Made by a program: the position numbers and the translations under genes | NCBI GenBank assembly: GCA_050743625.1 | Contig: JBOGED010000167.1 | Coordinates: 1 to 8,423, forward strand | Direction: 5' to 3' | From: JBOGED01 sp050743625 | GTDB taxonomy: Bacteria; Actinomycetota; Nitriliruptoria; Euzebyales; Egibacteraceae | Length of the DNA: 8,423 nucleotides | Part shown: in pieces, positions 1 through 8,421 of the stretch | Layout: each line of letters starts with the position of its first letter | How positions within the stretch are numbered: position 1 is the stretch's first letter | Notes under the pieces: generated by a model | What the model was told of the DNA's origin: nothing | Database searches by the model: none | What the model saw: the letters and a program-made list of their open reading frames with translations, nothing else

Positions 1-143
1 GGGTCGGCTGCAACCTCGACCTCCACGTCCAAGACAACACCATCGTCAAGGTCACCTCCCCCCTCGACCACACCGTCACCCACGGCCACCTCTGCATCAA
101 AGGCCGCTTCGCCTACCAACACGTCCAGAATTTCGACGAGTAG
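1..143 (+). CDS. 3' end of NuoG/formate dehydrogenase-type iron-sulfur protein (partial)
   Basis: The frame starting at base 3 gives 46 residues to a TAG stop. It contains VGCNLDLHVQDN, VKVTSP and HLCIKGRF, the signature of the [4Fe-4S] segment at the entrance of the molybdopterin domain in NuoG/FdhA proteins (normally CPYCGVGCN...LCIKGRFG). The family is normally an electron-transfer subunit linking NAD(H) and an oxidoreductase. The protein stops right after AYQHVQNFDE. The broken paralogue at 1115-1378 ends at the same relative point (TYQHIQDLPE), so this is probably the natural C-terminus of a short iron-sulfur protein lacking the catalytic molybdopterin domain, not a truncation. The start lies outside the window, so whether the gene is intact cannot be judged. 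Confidence 0.75.
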   Translation, partial: VGCNLDLHVQDNTIVKVTSPLDHTVTHGHLCIKGRFAYQHVQNFDE

Positions 144-145
144 TG

Positions 146-343
146 ATGTACTACATCGCTCGGGCGAGAGATTTCACCCAAGTCCTACGTGATTACCGTA
201 AGTTCGTCCACCCTCGAGTGCAGCTGGAGTTCGTCGTGACGCCAGACGCCGACCTCGTCGACGGCTGTCGGCATGCAGCGATCATGGCGCTCAGAGACCT
301 GGGCACCACACTTCCTCCAACGGCCGGAGACGGAGACACGTGA
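146..343 (+). CDS. Small hypothetical ORF, 65 aa
   Basis: An ATG two bases after the preceding TAG opens a 65-residue frame ending in TGA (341-343). A GTG at 143 overlapping that stop is an alternative start. The protein starts MYYIARARDF, has a basic, partly helical first half, a stretch LEFVVTPDADLVDGC and a polar tail. I recognise no domain, signal peptide or membrane segment, and there is no strong Shine-Dalgarno sequence. The tight spacing to the iron-sulfur gene would allow translational coupling. It could also be chance open frame in GC-rich DNA or a remnant of a larger gene. Confidence 0.25.
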   Translation: MYYIARARDFTQVLRDYRKFVHPRVQLEFVVTPDADLVDGCRHAAIMALRDLGTTLPPTAGDGDT

Positions 344-353
344 GATGGCCTCC

Positions 354-368
354 GGTCGCCTAGCGACC
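354..368. promoter_or_regulatory. Palindrome upstream of toxin-antitoxin pair, candidate operator
   Basis: GGTCGC-CTA-GCGACC is a perfect 6-bp inverted repeat with a 3-base spacer, ending 20 bases before the DUF433 ATG. It covers the place where a -35 element would sit relative to the -10-like TACGCT at 376. Antitoxins of type II modules often repress their own operon through such palindromes, and DUF433 proteins have a helix-turn-helix-like fold. The operator role is inferred from position and symmetry only. Confidence 0.4.
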
Positions 369-375
369 AGGTGGC

Positions 376-381
376 GTACGC
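376..381 (+). promoter_or_regulatory. Candidate -10 element of a leaderless promoter
   Basis: TACGCT fits the actinobacterial TANNNT -10 pattern and lies at -13 to -8 relative to the A of the DUF433 ATG at 389. That is the spacing expected if transcription begins at the start codon. No convincing Shine-Dalgarno sequence lies at normal distance, which fits a leaderless mRNA. The motif is short and could be chance. Confidence 0.3.
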
Positions 382-388
382 TTACCCC

Positions 389-619
389 ATGGCGTTCGAT
401 CGCATCAGCATCGATCACAGAGTGATGGCCGGTGTGCCGTGCATACGCGGCACACGCATTCCGGTGGCCACACTTGTCGGCATGGTCGCGGAAGGCATAA
501 GCACCGATGAGATCCTTCTTGACTTCTCTCACTTGACCGGGGATGACATCCGGGAAGCGCTGCGCTTTGCAGCCGCGGCCGTCGACCAGCGCACACTGCC
601 TCTCAGGTCGTCCGCGTGA
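389..619 (+). CDS. DUF433 family antitoxin (VapB45-like)
   Basis: 76 residues beginning MAFDRISIDHRVMAGVPCIR. The GVPCIRGTRIPVATLVGMVA core, the EGISTDEILLDF turn and the DIREALRFAAAAV helix are the DUF433 pattern almost from end to end, so the gene is full length. DUF433 proteins are small winged-helix-like DNA-binding proteins, generally the antitoxin partners of DUF5615 PIN-like toxins. I chose the ATG at 389 because family members begin MAFDR or similar; an in-frame GTG at 371 would add six residues. The TGA overlaps the GTG start of the next gene (GTGA, 4 bases), so the two are translationally coupled. The palindrome at 354-368 suggests autoregulation. Confidence 0.85.
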   Translation: MAFDRISIDHRVMAGVPCIRGTRIPVATLVGMVAEGISTDEILLDFSHLTGDDIREALRFAAAAVDQRTLPLRSSA

Positions 620-906
620 GGCTGCTGATCGATGAGAACCTCTCACAGCGCGTCGCCGTTCTTCTCGGACAGGCCGGTCACGACGCGGTTCATGTGAGGG
701 ACCTCGGACTCCTGGGCGCGGACGACGACAAGGTGCTAGAGACGGCAGCGGCGCAAGGACACACGCTGATCACTGCTGACACCGACTTCGGCGCCATGCT
801 GGTCTTGCACGCGATCGAGGTGGCGGCCGAGGCGCTGAAGGCAGGCGCCATCGTGGTGGTCGAATCCGACCGCCTCCGGATACGCAGCCTTCCTGTGGGG
901 CACTGA
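616..906 (+). CDS. DUF5615 PIN-like toxin with a shortened core (VapC45-like)
   Basis: 96 residues from a GTG inside the antitoxin's stop. The N-terminus MRLLIDENLSQRVAVLLGQA and the segment LITADTDFGAML are the DUF5615/Mut7-C PIN-like hallmarks. Candidate metal-binding acids are D6, E7, D37/D38, D55 and D57. Family members are usually about 115-125 residues and continue after ADTDFG with a strand PSVVxLR and a helix before the C-terminal GAIVVVE strand. Here ADTDFGAMLVLHAI runs straight into EVAAEALKAGAIVVVESDRL, so about 25-30 residues seem to be missing in frame. All recognisable acidic motifs remain, but part of the central sheet is gone. It may be a weakened or inactive toxin (ribonuclease) that still binds its antitoxin, or a natural short form. 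Function is inferred from the family. Confidence 0.75.
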   Translation: MRLLIDENLSQRVAVLLGQAGHDAVHVRDLGLLGADDDKVLETAAAQGHTLITADTDFGAMLVLHAIEVAAEALKAGAIVVVESDRLRIRSLPVGH

Positions 907-938
907 AGCTACTCGAGCGCGAGCCGTCTCGAGGATGT

Positions 939-1118
939 GTGCAGCAAGAGGAGGCGCTGCACCGGCTGGTACGCGGCGTGGACGCGGGACCGGAGATCGC
1001 GCTGCTCGGCGAGCTGGCGCAGGTCATGCGCGACGCCTCGATCTGCGGGCTGGGCCACACCGCCGCCACCGCCGCGCAATCGGCGATCAGCCTCGGCTTG
1101 TTGGGGGATGCCTCATGA
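939..1118 (+). pseudogene. C-terminal remnant of NuoF-like NADH-binding subunit
   Basis: The frame through 942 reads QQEEALHRLVRG, then LLGELAQVMRDASICGLGHT and AAQSAISLGLLGDAS before TGA. This is the C-terminal [4Fe-4S]-side region of NuoF/HoxF/FdhB-type flavoprotein subunits, with the last cluster cysteine in SICGLGH. The upstream CxxCxxG portion (family SCGKCTPCRxG) and the whole FMN/NADH part are missing: homology fades at about 930, just after the DUF5615 stop. A GTG at 939 is in frame but is probably not a real start. The TGA overlaps the ATG of the following 2Fe-2S gene (ATGA), preserving the original operon joint. Confidence 0.7.
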
Positions 1119-1316
1119 CAACGCTCATCCCCACCATCCGCCGCCTCGTGACCTTGACCATCGACGGCGCCGAGGTACGCGTGCCCGAGGGCTCGACTCT
1201 CCTCGACGCGTGCCGCGCCCAGCAGATCGAGGTGCCACCCTGTGCGCCTTGGACACGCTCACGCCCGTCAACGTCTGCAGGGTGTGCGTCGTGGAGGTCG
1301 AACGCTCCCGCGTCCT
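1005..1316 (+). repeat. Direct repeat, copy 1 (nuoF end / 2Fe-2S start)
   Basis: Bases 1005-1068 match 8201-8264 with 2 mismatches, both synonymous. Bases 1158-1316 match 8262-8421 with 11 mismatches and one 1-base gap, and 1255-1316 is identical to 8360-8421. The 92 bases 1069-1160 are absent from the other copy. Same orientation, about 7 kb apart. Confidence 0.9.
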
Positions 1317-1378
1317 GGGTCCCGCCTGCTCCCGCCTGGTCGAGGACCTACCAACACATCCAAGACCTCCCCGAGTAA
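1115..1378 (+). pseudogene. Broken 2Fe-2S (NuoG N-terminal type) protein, copy 1
   Basis: It starts MTTLIPTIRRLVTLTIDGAE and matches a NuoG/HoxU-type 2Fe-2S domain. After IEVP one base is missing near 1235-1240: the paralogue at 8338-8344 has GCCCACC where this copy has GCCACC. The coding then continues in another frame as TLCALDTLTPVNVCRVC...GPAC, giving the full C-x10-C-x2-C-x13-C cluster motif, up to CSRLVED near 1346. From 1347 the sequence jumps to CCTACCAACAC, matching the C-terminus of the protein at 112-143 (24 of 32 bases), and ends in TAA. The linker and ferredoxin-like 4Fe-4S region between these parts is deleted. The unrepaired frame would give an 87-residue nonsense hybrid. Confidence 0.8.
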
Positions 1379-1440
1379 GCGGCACCACGCCGAACGCGAG
1401 TACTGGCCGTGTGTTTGCCCTGGCCATAGGGTCACCCGTC

Positions 1441-1638
1441 ATGGGCATCGACACACGGGATCTGATCGGACTGGTGGTCGCCGATATAGCCACTTCCTTG
1501 GCGTTCTACCGGCGGCCGGGTCTGGACATCCCGCCCGACGCCGACGCGGTCGCGCTGCTGGCTGGCTGCGGCGCCATGCCGAGCGGCGCCGAGTCGTCGC
1601 CGAGCCGAACCTCGAGGCGACCCTGCGGCTCACCCTGA
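1441..1638 (+). pseudogene. Fragment of a VOC/glyoxalase-family protein
   Basis: The ATG at 1441 opens MGIDTRDLIGLVVADIATSL followed by AFYRRPGLDIPPDAD. This is the first beta-alpha unit of a vicinal-oxygen-chelate domain (family pattern: hydrophobic strand, VxDMxxSLAFYRRLGLDIP). After about residue 40 the homology is lost and the frame ends at TGA 1636-1638, whereas a complete VOC domain needs about 120 residues. The normally conserved Leu after YRR is Pro. The weak AGGG about 9 bases upstream may be the old ribosome site. The substrate cannot be told. Confidence 0.5.
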
Positions 1639-1658
1639 CCCCTCGTCGTGACCGGTGA

Positions 1659-1933
1659 GTCCCGCAGCTTCCCGGCCAGTTCAACGTCGAGTTCTTCCGC
1701 GAGCCGCGGGACCGGCTGGCTGCCACGCGCGTCCCGGTGTTCGCCGTGACGAATGGCTACCAGACGGGTCGACGCGCACATGCGGTTCCTCGCCGGCACC
1801 GACCTGCCGACCGCGCGCGGTCCTCGACGGCGACCGGAACACGGCGGTGTGGCTCGGCGGTACCGCCGACGCCCGGTCGATGAGCTCAGCGACAGGCCTC
1901 GTCACACACCCGCGCTCAGGACATGTCCCGTGA
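1659..1933 (+). pseudogene. Decayed unidentified protein read in three frames
   Basis: Three adjoining blocks read like one protein split by two frameshifts. The first (1677-1765) gives FNVEFFREPRDRLAATRVPV and FAVTNGYQT. The second (from about 1753) gives RVDAHMRFLAGTDLPTA. The third (from about 1815) gives RAVLDGDRNTAVWLGGTADA up to a TGA at 1931-1933. Each block starts where the previous one turns to arginine/proline-rich nonsense. I do not recognise the family, and the start is not visible. It could be the rest of the VOC neighbour or an unrelated enzyme; chance coherence is possible in GC-rich DNA. Confidence 0.3.
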
Positions 1934-1947
1934 CGACACGGCCCGCG

Positions 1948-2816
1948 TCAGGCGAACAGGTCCTCGACGGTGGCGGCGGTGGCGGCGCGGCGGATCCAAG
2001 CGTCGAGCTGGCGCAGGCCGGTACAGCCGGTGATGCGGTCACGGGCCTCGGCGGGGACGTCGATGCCGCGAGCGTCGAGCACCGCCAGCAACGCCTCCGC
2101 CTTGCCCTCGGCCTTGCCCTCGGTGCGGCCTTGGCCGACGAACCGGCGGATGAACTCGCTTTGGTACTCGTAGGTCCCGGTGGCCATGAGCTCCTCCAGG
2201 TAGCGACGCGCGGCCTGGGGCAGCGCGTCCAAGACCAAATCAGCGTACAGCGTGCCCCGCTCCTCATCGACAGCCCTCAACCCGGCGACCAACGCGTCGA
2301 GCACCCCACGCCGGGCCGGGTCGCCGCCGTGCGCCAGCGCCGAGAGCACCGCCAGCTCCGGCATCTGTGCCGCTCGCCCTGCATCGGTGACCACCGGCGC
2401 CTGCCTCGGGCCGAGCACCAGCGGGGTCACCCGATCACCGGGATAGCCCAGCGCGATCGGGGCGGCGCACCAAGCGGCGGTGGCCGCGTCCACGCAGACC
2501 ACCAGCAACAACACCGGGCAACGTAACCGAGCGCGCAGGGTGACCGCGTAGACCGGCCAGCTCCAGCGCTTGTGAGGGTCGCGGCTCAGCTGCACCTCCA
2601 CGACCACCCCGGCCACCGGGCATCCAGCGGCGGACAGCACCACGACCGTGTCGGCTCTGTACTCCGTCGGGCCCAAGTCGGTGAACTCACCGGACTCGAC
2701 CCGTGCCTGGTCGAAGCCGGGCAGCTCGACGCCCAGCGCTCCAGACAGCAGCTCTATGGCCAGCGTCGGCCGCCGCCGGACAGCTCGACCAGCGCCTCGT
2801 GCAGGTTGGATAGCAT
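1948..2816 (-). pseudogene. Rpn/PD-(D/E)XK-type nuclease family protein, one-base frameshift
   Basis: The ATG at 2816-2814 begins MLSNLHEALVEL, the usual start of this actinobacterial family, but then hits TAG. The rest of the protein, RRRPTLAIELLSGALGVELP onward, lies in the neighbouring frame. The break falls near 2779-2782, where CTGTCCGG would need one more T (CTGTTCCGG) to give ELFRRRPTLAIE. With that base restored the product is 289 residues, normal for the family. Nuclease-like acids are D in EYRADTVV and E in VVVEVQL (D...ExQ form of the PD-(D/E)XK core). The tail has the repeated charged segment GRTEGKAEGKAE and ends VEDLFA. Relatives (Rpn/YhgA-like, often called putative transposases) are DNA endonucleases or recombination-promoting proteins. 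It may be dead, or a downstream start may give an N-terminally shortened protein. Confidence 0.75.
2099..2122. repeat. 12-bp tandem duplication inside the nuclease gene
   Basis: GCCTTGCCCTCG occurs twice in tandem (2099-2110, 2111-2122), followed by a third degenerate unit. On the minus strand it encodes the EGKAEGKAE stretch. Such in-frame repeats near the C-terminus are common in this family and change length by replication slippage. Confidence 0.85.
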
Positions 2817-3321
2817 CCTCGGACGCTACCAACCGCAAAGAAACCCCAGGTCCACGCCGCCCGCCGCCGCGGCACTGCTCATCGGCTACGGCCACGCGGC
2901 CGCGGGCGCCAACGCGTCTGGGCAGGGTGGGTCCACCCAACCGCGGGGGTGGTCGTTCAGCGGCGACCGCCGTGCCACCGTCGCCTTGCCCCTCCCGCCG
3001 GCCCGGATCGCGGCCGACACCGCACCGGGCGCCGCGTTGAACGGCATCGAGAACCCGGGCGAGGTGATCCGCCGCTTCGGGGAGTTGGCGGCCGCCTGGG
3101 CGCGGACCTGGACGCGCCGACCCCGACCTCGCCTGACCCGACCCGTCCAACGGTCACCGAGCAGCGCGTGGCCCAGCCCCCGTCCCGGCCGAGGGAGCGT
3201 GTCCATTGCCGAGGCGTATATGGCCGATGGCCAGGTCGGAGGTGCGAGGTGTCGCGCCGCTGGCCGCTAGCCTCCCGGCGGGCGGACAGAGGCTGAGAGC
3301 TCCAGAGACCGATGGGCGCGC
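2817..3321. other. About 500-bp stretch without an assignable gene
   Basis: No frame here matches a family I know. The most protein-like reading is on the plus strand, about 2870-3130, with blocks RRATVALPLPPARIAADTAP and GAALNGIENPGEVIRRFGEL followed by AAAWARTW, after which the frame becomes arginine/proline-rich. This may be the 3' remnant of an unidentified gene. Upstream (2817-2870) and downstream (3130-3321) I see no start codon with a ribosome site, no RNA gene and no clear terminator. The promoter of the SNF2 gene should lie in the last part, but I could not pick a convincing -10/-35 pair. Confidence 0.3.
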
Positions 3322-3328
3322 GAGGAGG
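3322..3328 (+). promoter_or_regulatory. Shine-Dalgarno of the SNF2 gene
   Basis: GAGGAGG, 9 bases before the ATG at 3338. It decides the start: the same frame is open further upstream to an ATG at 3206, but that part has no ribosome site and an arginine/proline-rich translation. Confidence 0.7.
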
Positions 3329-3337
3329 GTCGCCAGG

Positions 3338-6661
<3,324 letters not shown>

Positions 6662-6686
6662 CCGTCACGGGGCCTCGGTGGCCGGG

Positions 6687-7521
6687 TCACCCACCGGCGG
6701 CGGCGAGCAGTGCGACCAACTCGTCGATCACCTACGGGACGCTGAGCATCGAGATCAGGACGATCGCGGCGTCGAGCACGGGGCTCCTCGACGAACACCT
6801 CACGGCCCTCGCCAGCGACGTCGAGGATCTGGTAGAGGTTGGCCTCGATGGTCGCGCGCGCTCCCGTTTGGCCACCGATCCCTCAGACCACGACGTCCCG
6901 GTCAAGCAGGTCCAACTGCTCCGCCCGCCCGGCCAAGCGCTCGCCCGGCCCGATCGGGTCAGCCCCCGCCAGGGATGAAGTAGTCCAGGTAGTCGCCGGG
7001 CTGGGCTACGGTCGGCGCGAGGGCGGACAGCAGGCGGTACTCCTGCACGGTCATCCCGGAGTCAGCCGATGATCAGGTCGGGTCGCAGCGCCGCGATCTC
7101 CTCGACGTCGAACCCCAGGTAGCCCAACTGGCGTGGCCTCGCGTCGCCCGGCTGCTCTCGAGGTTCGGCGCCTCCCGCGAGCCGACGTCCGTCAGCGTGG
7201 ACAGGTCGAACCCGGCCGGAAGACGGTCCCGGACGCTCCCGAGATCGTCGTCGCAGTACTCGTCACCGGCGATCGGGATGATCCCCAGCTTGAGCAGGCA
7301 GGCAGGCCGCCGTCGAGGAGAACAGCGCGATCGCCCGGGTGGACGCGATGGGAACCGTGCTGACCCCCAGCACGTGGCGCACGCTTCTCGTCGGTATGTC
7401 CGGGGTCTGCGGGGCCGCGGCGCCGCAGACCGGTGAGCGTCAGCAGTGCGGCGGTCCCGGTGAGGAACTCCCGTCGGGAGGCTCCCGTCCCGCGCTCCCG
7501 CCTCTCGAGCGTACCCCACAA
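6687..7521 (-). pseudogene. Decayed iron-siderophore ABC transporter binding lipoprotein
   Basis: The likely start is TTG at 7521, giving LWGTLERRERGTG then a Tat motif SRREFL and hydrophobic TGTAALLTLTG. One extra base near 7428-7434 breaks the lipobox, which would read LTGCGAAAP. In the next frame come TPDIPTRSVRHVLGVSTVPI and STRAIALFSST. A surplus 4 bases at 7295-7306 shift the frame again to LLKLGIIPIAGDEY...TDVGSREAPNLE. Further blocks are LGYLGFDVEEIAALRPDLII (stop at 7062), EYRLLSALAPTVAQPGDYLD, ERLAGRAEQLDLLDRDVVV (then stop), VFVEEPVLDAAIVLIS and VIDELVALLAAAGG (stop at 6687). The order matches a Peripla_BP_2 (FhuD/FepB-like) protein, which binds ferric siderophores outside the membrane. 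At least five frame breaks or stops and an internal shortening make it clearly non-functional. It converges with the SNF2 gene. Confidence 0.8.
7295..7306. repeat. Four-base tandem repeat causing a frameshift
   Basis: CAGG occurs three times in a row (CCTG on the coding strand). Two units would give GCC TGC CTG CTC AAG (ACLLK), the expected family sequence; the third adds 4 bases and breaks the frame. A typical replication-slippage mutation. Confidence 0.75.
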
Positions 7522-7525
7522 TACA

Positions 7526-7544
7526 GCAGGTTCACCATACCTAA
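7526..7544 (-). promoter_or_regulatory. DtxR/IdeR-type iron box
   Basis: On the minus strand TTAGGTATGGTGAACCTGC matches the iron-box consensus TTAGGTTAGSCTAACCTAA at 13 of 19 positions, including both AGGT and ACCT half-site cores with the correct 7-base spacing. It lies directly upstream of the TTG start of the siderophore-binding protein remnant, where an iron-loaded DtxR/IdeR repressor would block transcription. Confidence 0.6.
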
Positions 7545-7669
7545 ACAACTGTGGCCGGCATTCCCCTACGAGGTCAGATCCCGACGACCCGGAGTTCGCC
7601 AGGCGATCGCGGTCTTGGCCGCGCTCGCAGGCGACGGCAACTACTCCGCGTGGCCAGCGACCTCAGGAG

Positions 7670-7882
7670 TCAGCTGTTGCTGTCGACGTAGATGAGCGTT
7701 GCAGCCCTGTTGGCGAGCGCGACCTCGCCGTCGCCAGCGTCAGCCGACACGGTCGTGCCATCCCCGTACAGGCGAACCATCGTGTCTGGGCGCAACCCGG
7801 ACTCGCCCAGCAGGCGCATCGTGTCGACGTCGCCCTGAAGCCACTCCGAAGAGATAGACGATCCTGGCCTTCCGTGACGCGG
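7670..7882 (-). pseudogene. C-terminal SH3/FeoA-like domain of a probable DtxR-family metal regulator
   Basis: The last 60 codons read SEWLQGDVDTMRLLGESGLR, then PDTMVRLYGDGTTVSADAGD and GEVALANRAATLIYVDSNS before TGA (7672-7670). The pattern (xLQxDxxxMRxLxExGLRPxxxV, a GD/DG hairpin, then xxxATxIYV) is that of the C-terminal SH3/FeoA-like domain of DtxR/IdeR/MntR metal-dependent repressors. Upstream, SRKARIVYL joins it in frame only if one T near 7849-7853 is removed, giving ARIVYLSEWLQG. The DNA-binding and dimerisation domains are missing: homology stops near 7882, in GC-rich repeats next to the divergent NuoF remnant. It lies on the same strand as and upstream of the iron-box-controlled binding protein, fitting a former iron-uptake locus. 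FeoA itself or another SH3-like domain is the alternative. Confidence 0.5.
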
Positions 7883-7911
7883 CCGCCGCCGCCGCGAGCG
7901 TTAGGGTCCGG

Positions 7912-8199
7912 GTGAGCGTCGTGGACCCTGAGCGTCTCGACGACTACCGCGCCCACGGCGGGTACGCGGCGCTGCGGCGGGCGGTCGACCTCGGCCCCGC
8001 GGGGGTGATCCGTGAGGTCACCGACTCGAAGCTGATGGGCCGTGGCGGCGCCGCCTTCCCCACCGGTGTCAAGTGGGACGCGGTCAGCACGTCGCCGGTC
8101 CGCCCGCGCTGCCTCATCTGCAACGCGGACGAGTCCGAGCCTGGCACGTTCAAGTACCGGGTCCAGATGGAGTCGGACCCCTTCGCCCTCATCGAGGCA
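7912..8199 (+). pseudogene. NuoF-like NADH:acceptor oxidoreductase subunit, FMN-binding N-terminal fragment
   Basis: From GTG 7912 the frame gives VSVVDPERLDDYRAHGGYAA and continues to DPFALIEA. It contains GRGGAAFPTGVKW and CNADESEPGTFKYR, the FMN-binding glycine-rich loop and following motif of NuoF/HoxF/FdhB (usual GRGGAGFPTGLKW and CNADESEPGTFKDR). These subunits take electrons from NADH through FMN to Fe-S clusters. The N-terminal extension seen in formate-dehydrogenase-type relatives (before the VxDPxxLDDYRAHGGY element) is missing, so the gene is 5'-truncated near 7890-7912. After LIEA at 8199 the sequence jumps to the C-terminal part of the same protein in a different frame, deleting roughly two thirds of the subunit including the NADH site. 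Confidence 0.8.
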
Positions 8200-8200
8200 A

Positions 8201-8421
8201 CTCGGCGAGCTGGCGCAGGTCATGCGCGACGCCTCGATCTGTGGCCTGGGCCACACCGCCGCCATCGACGGCGCCGAGGTACGCGTCCCCGAGGGCTCGA
8301 CGCTGCTGGAAGCCTGCCGCGCCCAAGGCATCGAGGTGCCCACCCTGTGCGCCTTGGAGACGCTCACGCCCGTCAACGTCTGCAGGGTGTGCGTCGTGGA
8401 GGTCGAACGCTCCCGCGTCCT
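8201..8421 (+). repeat. Direct repeat, copy 2
   Basis: Counterpart of 1005-1316, same orientation, lacking the equivalent of 1069-1160. See copy 1 for the match counts. Confidence 0.9.

Noticed and set aside
1005..1316. Assembly artefact duplicating the same locus at both ends
   Set aside because: The copies differ by many, mostly third-position, substitutions and by different deletions, so they are distinct sequences.
1753..2526. 257-codon plus-strand frame
   Set aside because: Most of it lies antisense to the nuclease gene and has no family features; only its first 17 codons fit the decayed protein before it.
3206..3337. Upstream ATG extending the SNF2 protein by 44 residues
   Set aside because: No Shine-Dalgarno sequence and an arginine-rich extension; GAGGAGG at 3322 points to the ATG at 3338.
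7663..8376. 237-codon minus-strand frame
   Set aside because: Runs antisense to the NuoF/2Fe-2S remnant, which has clear motifs, and is out of frame with the regulator remnant.
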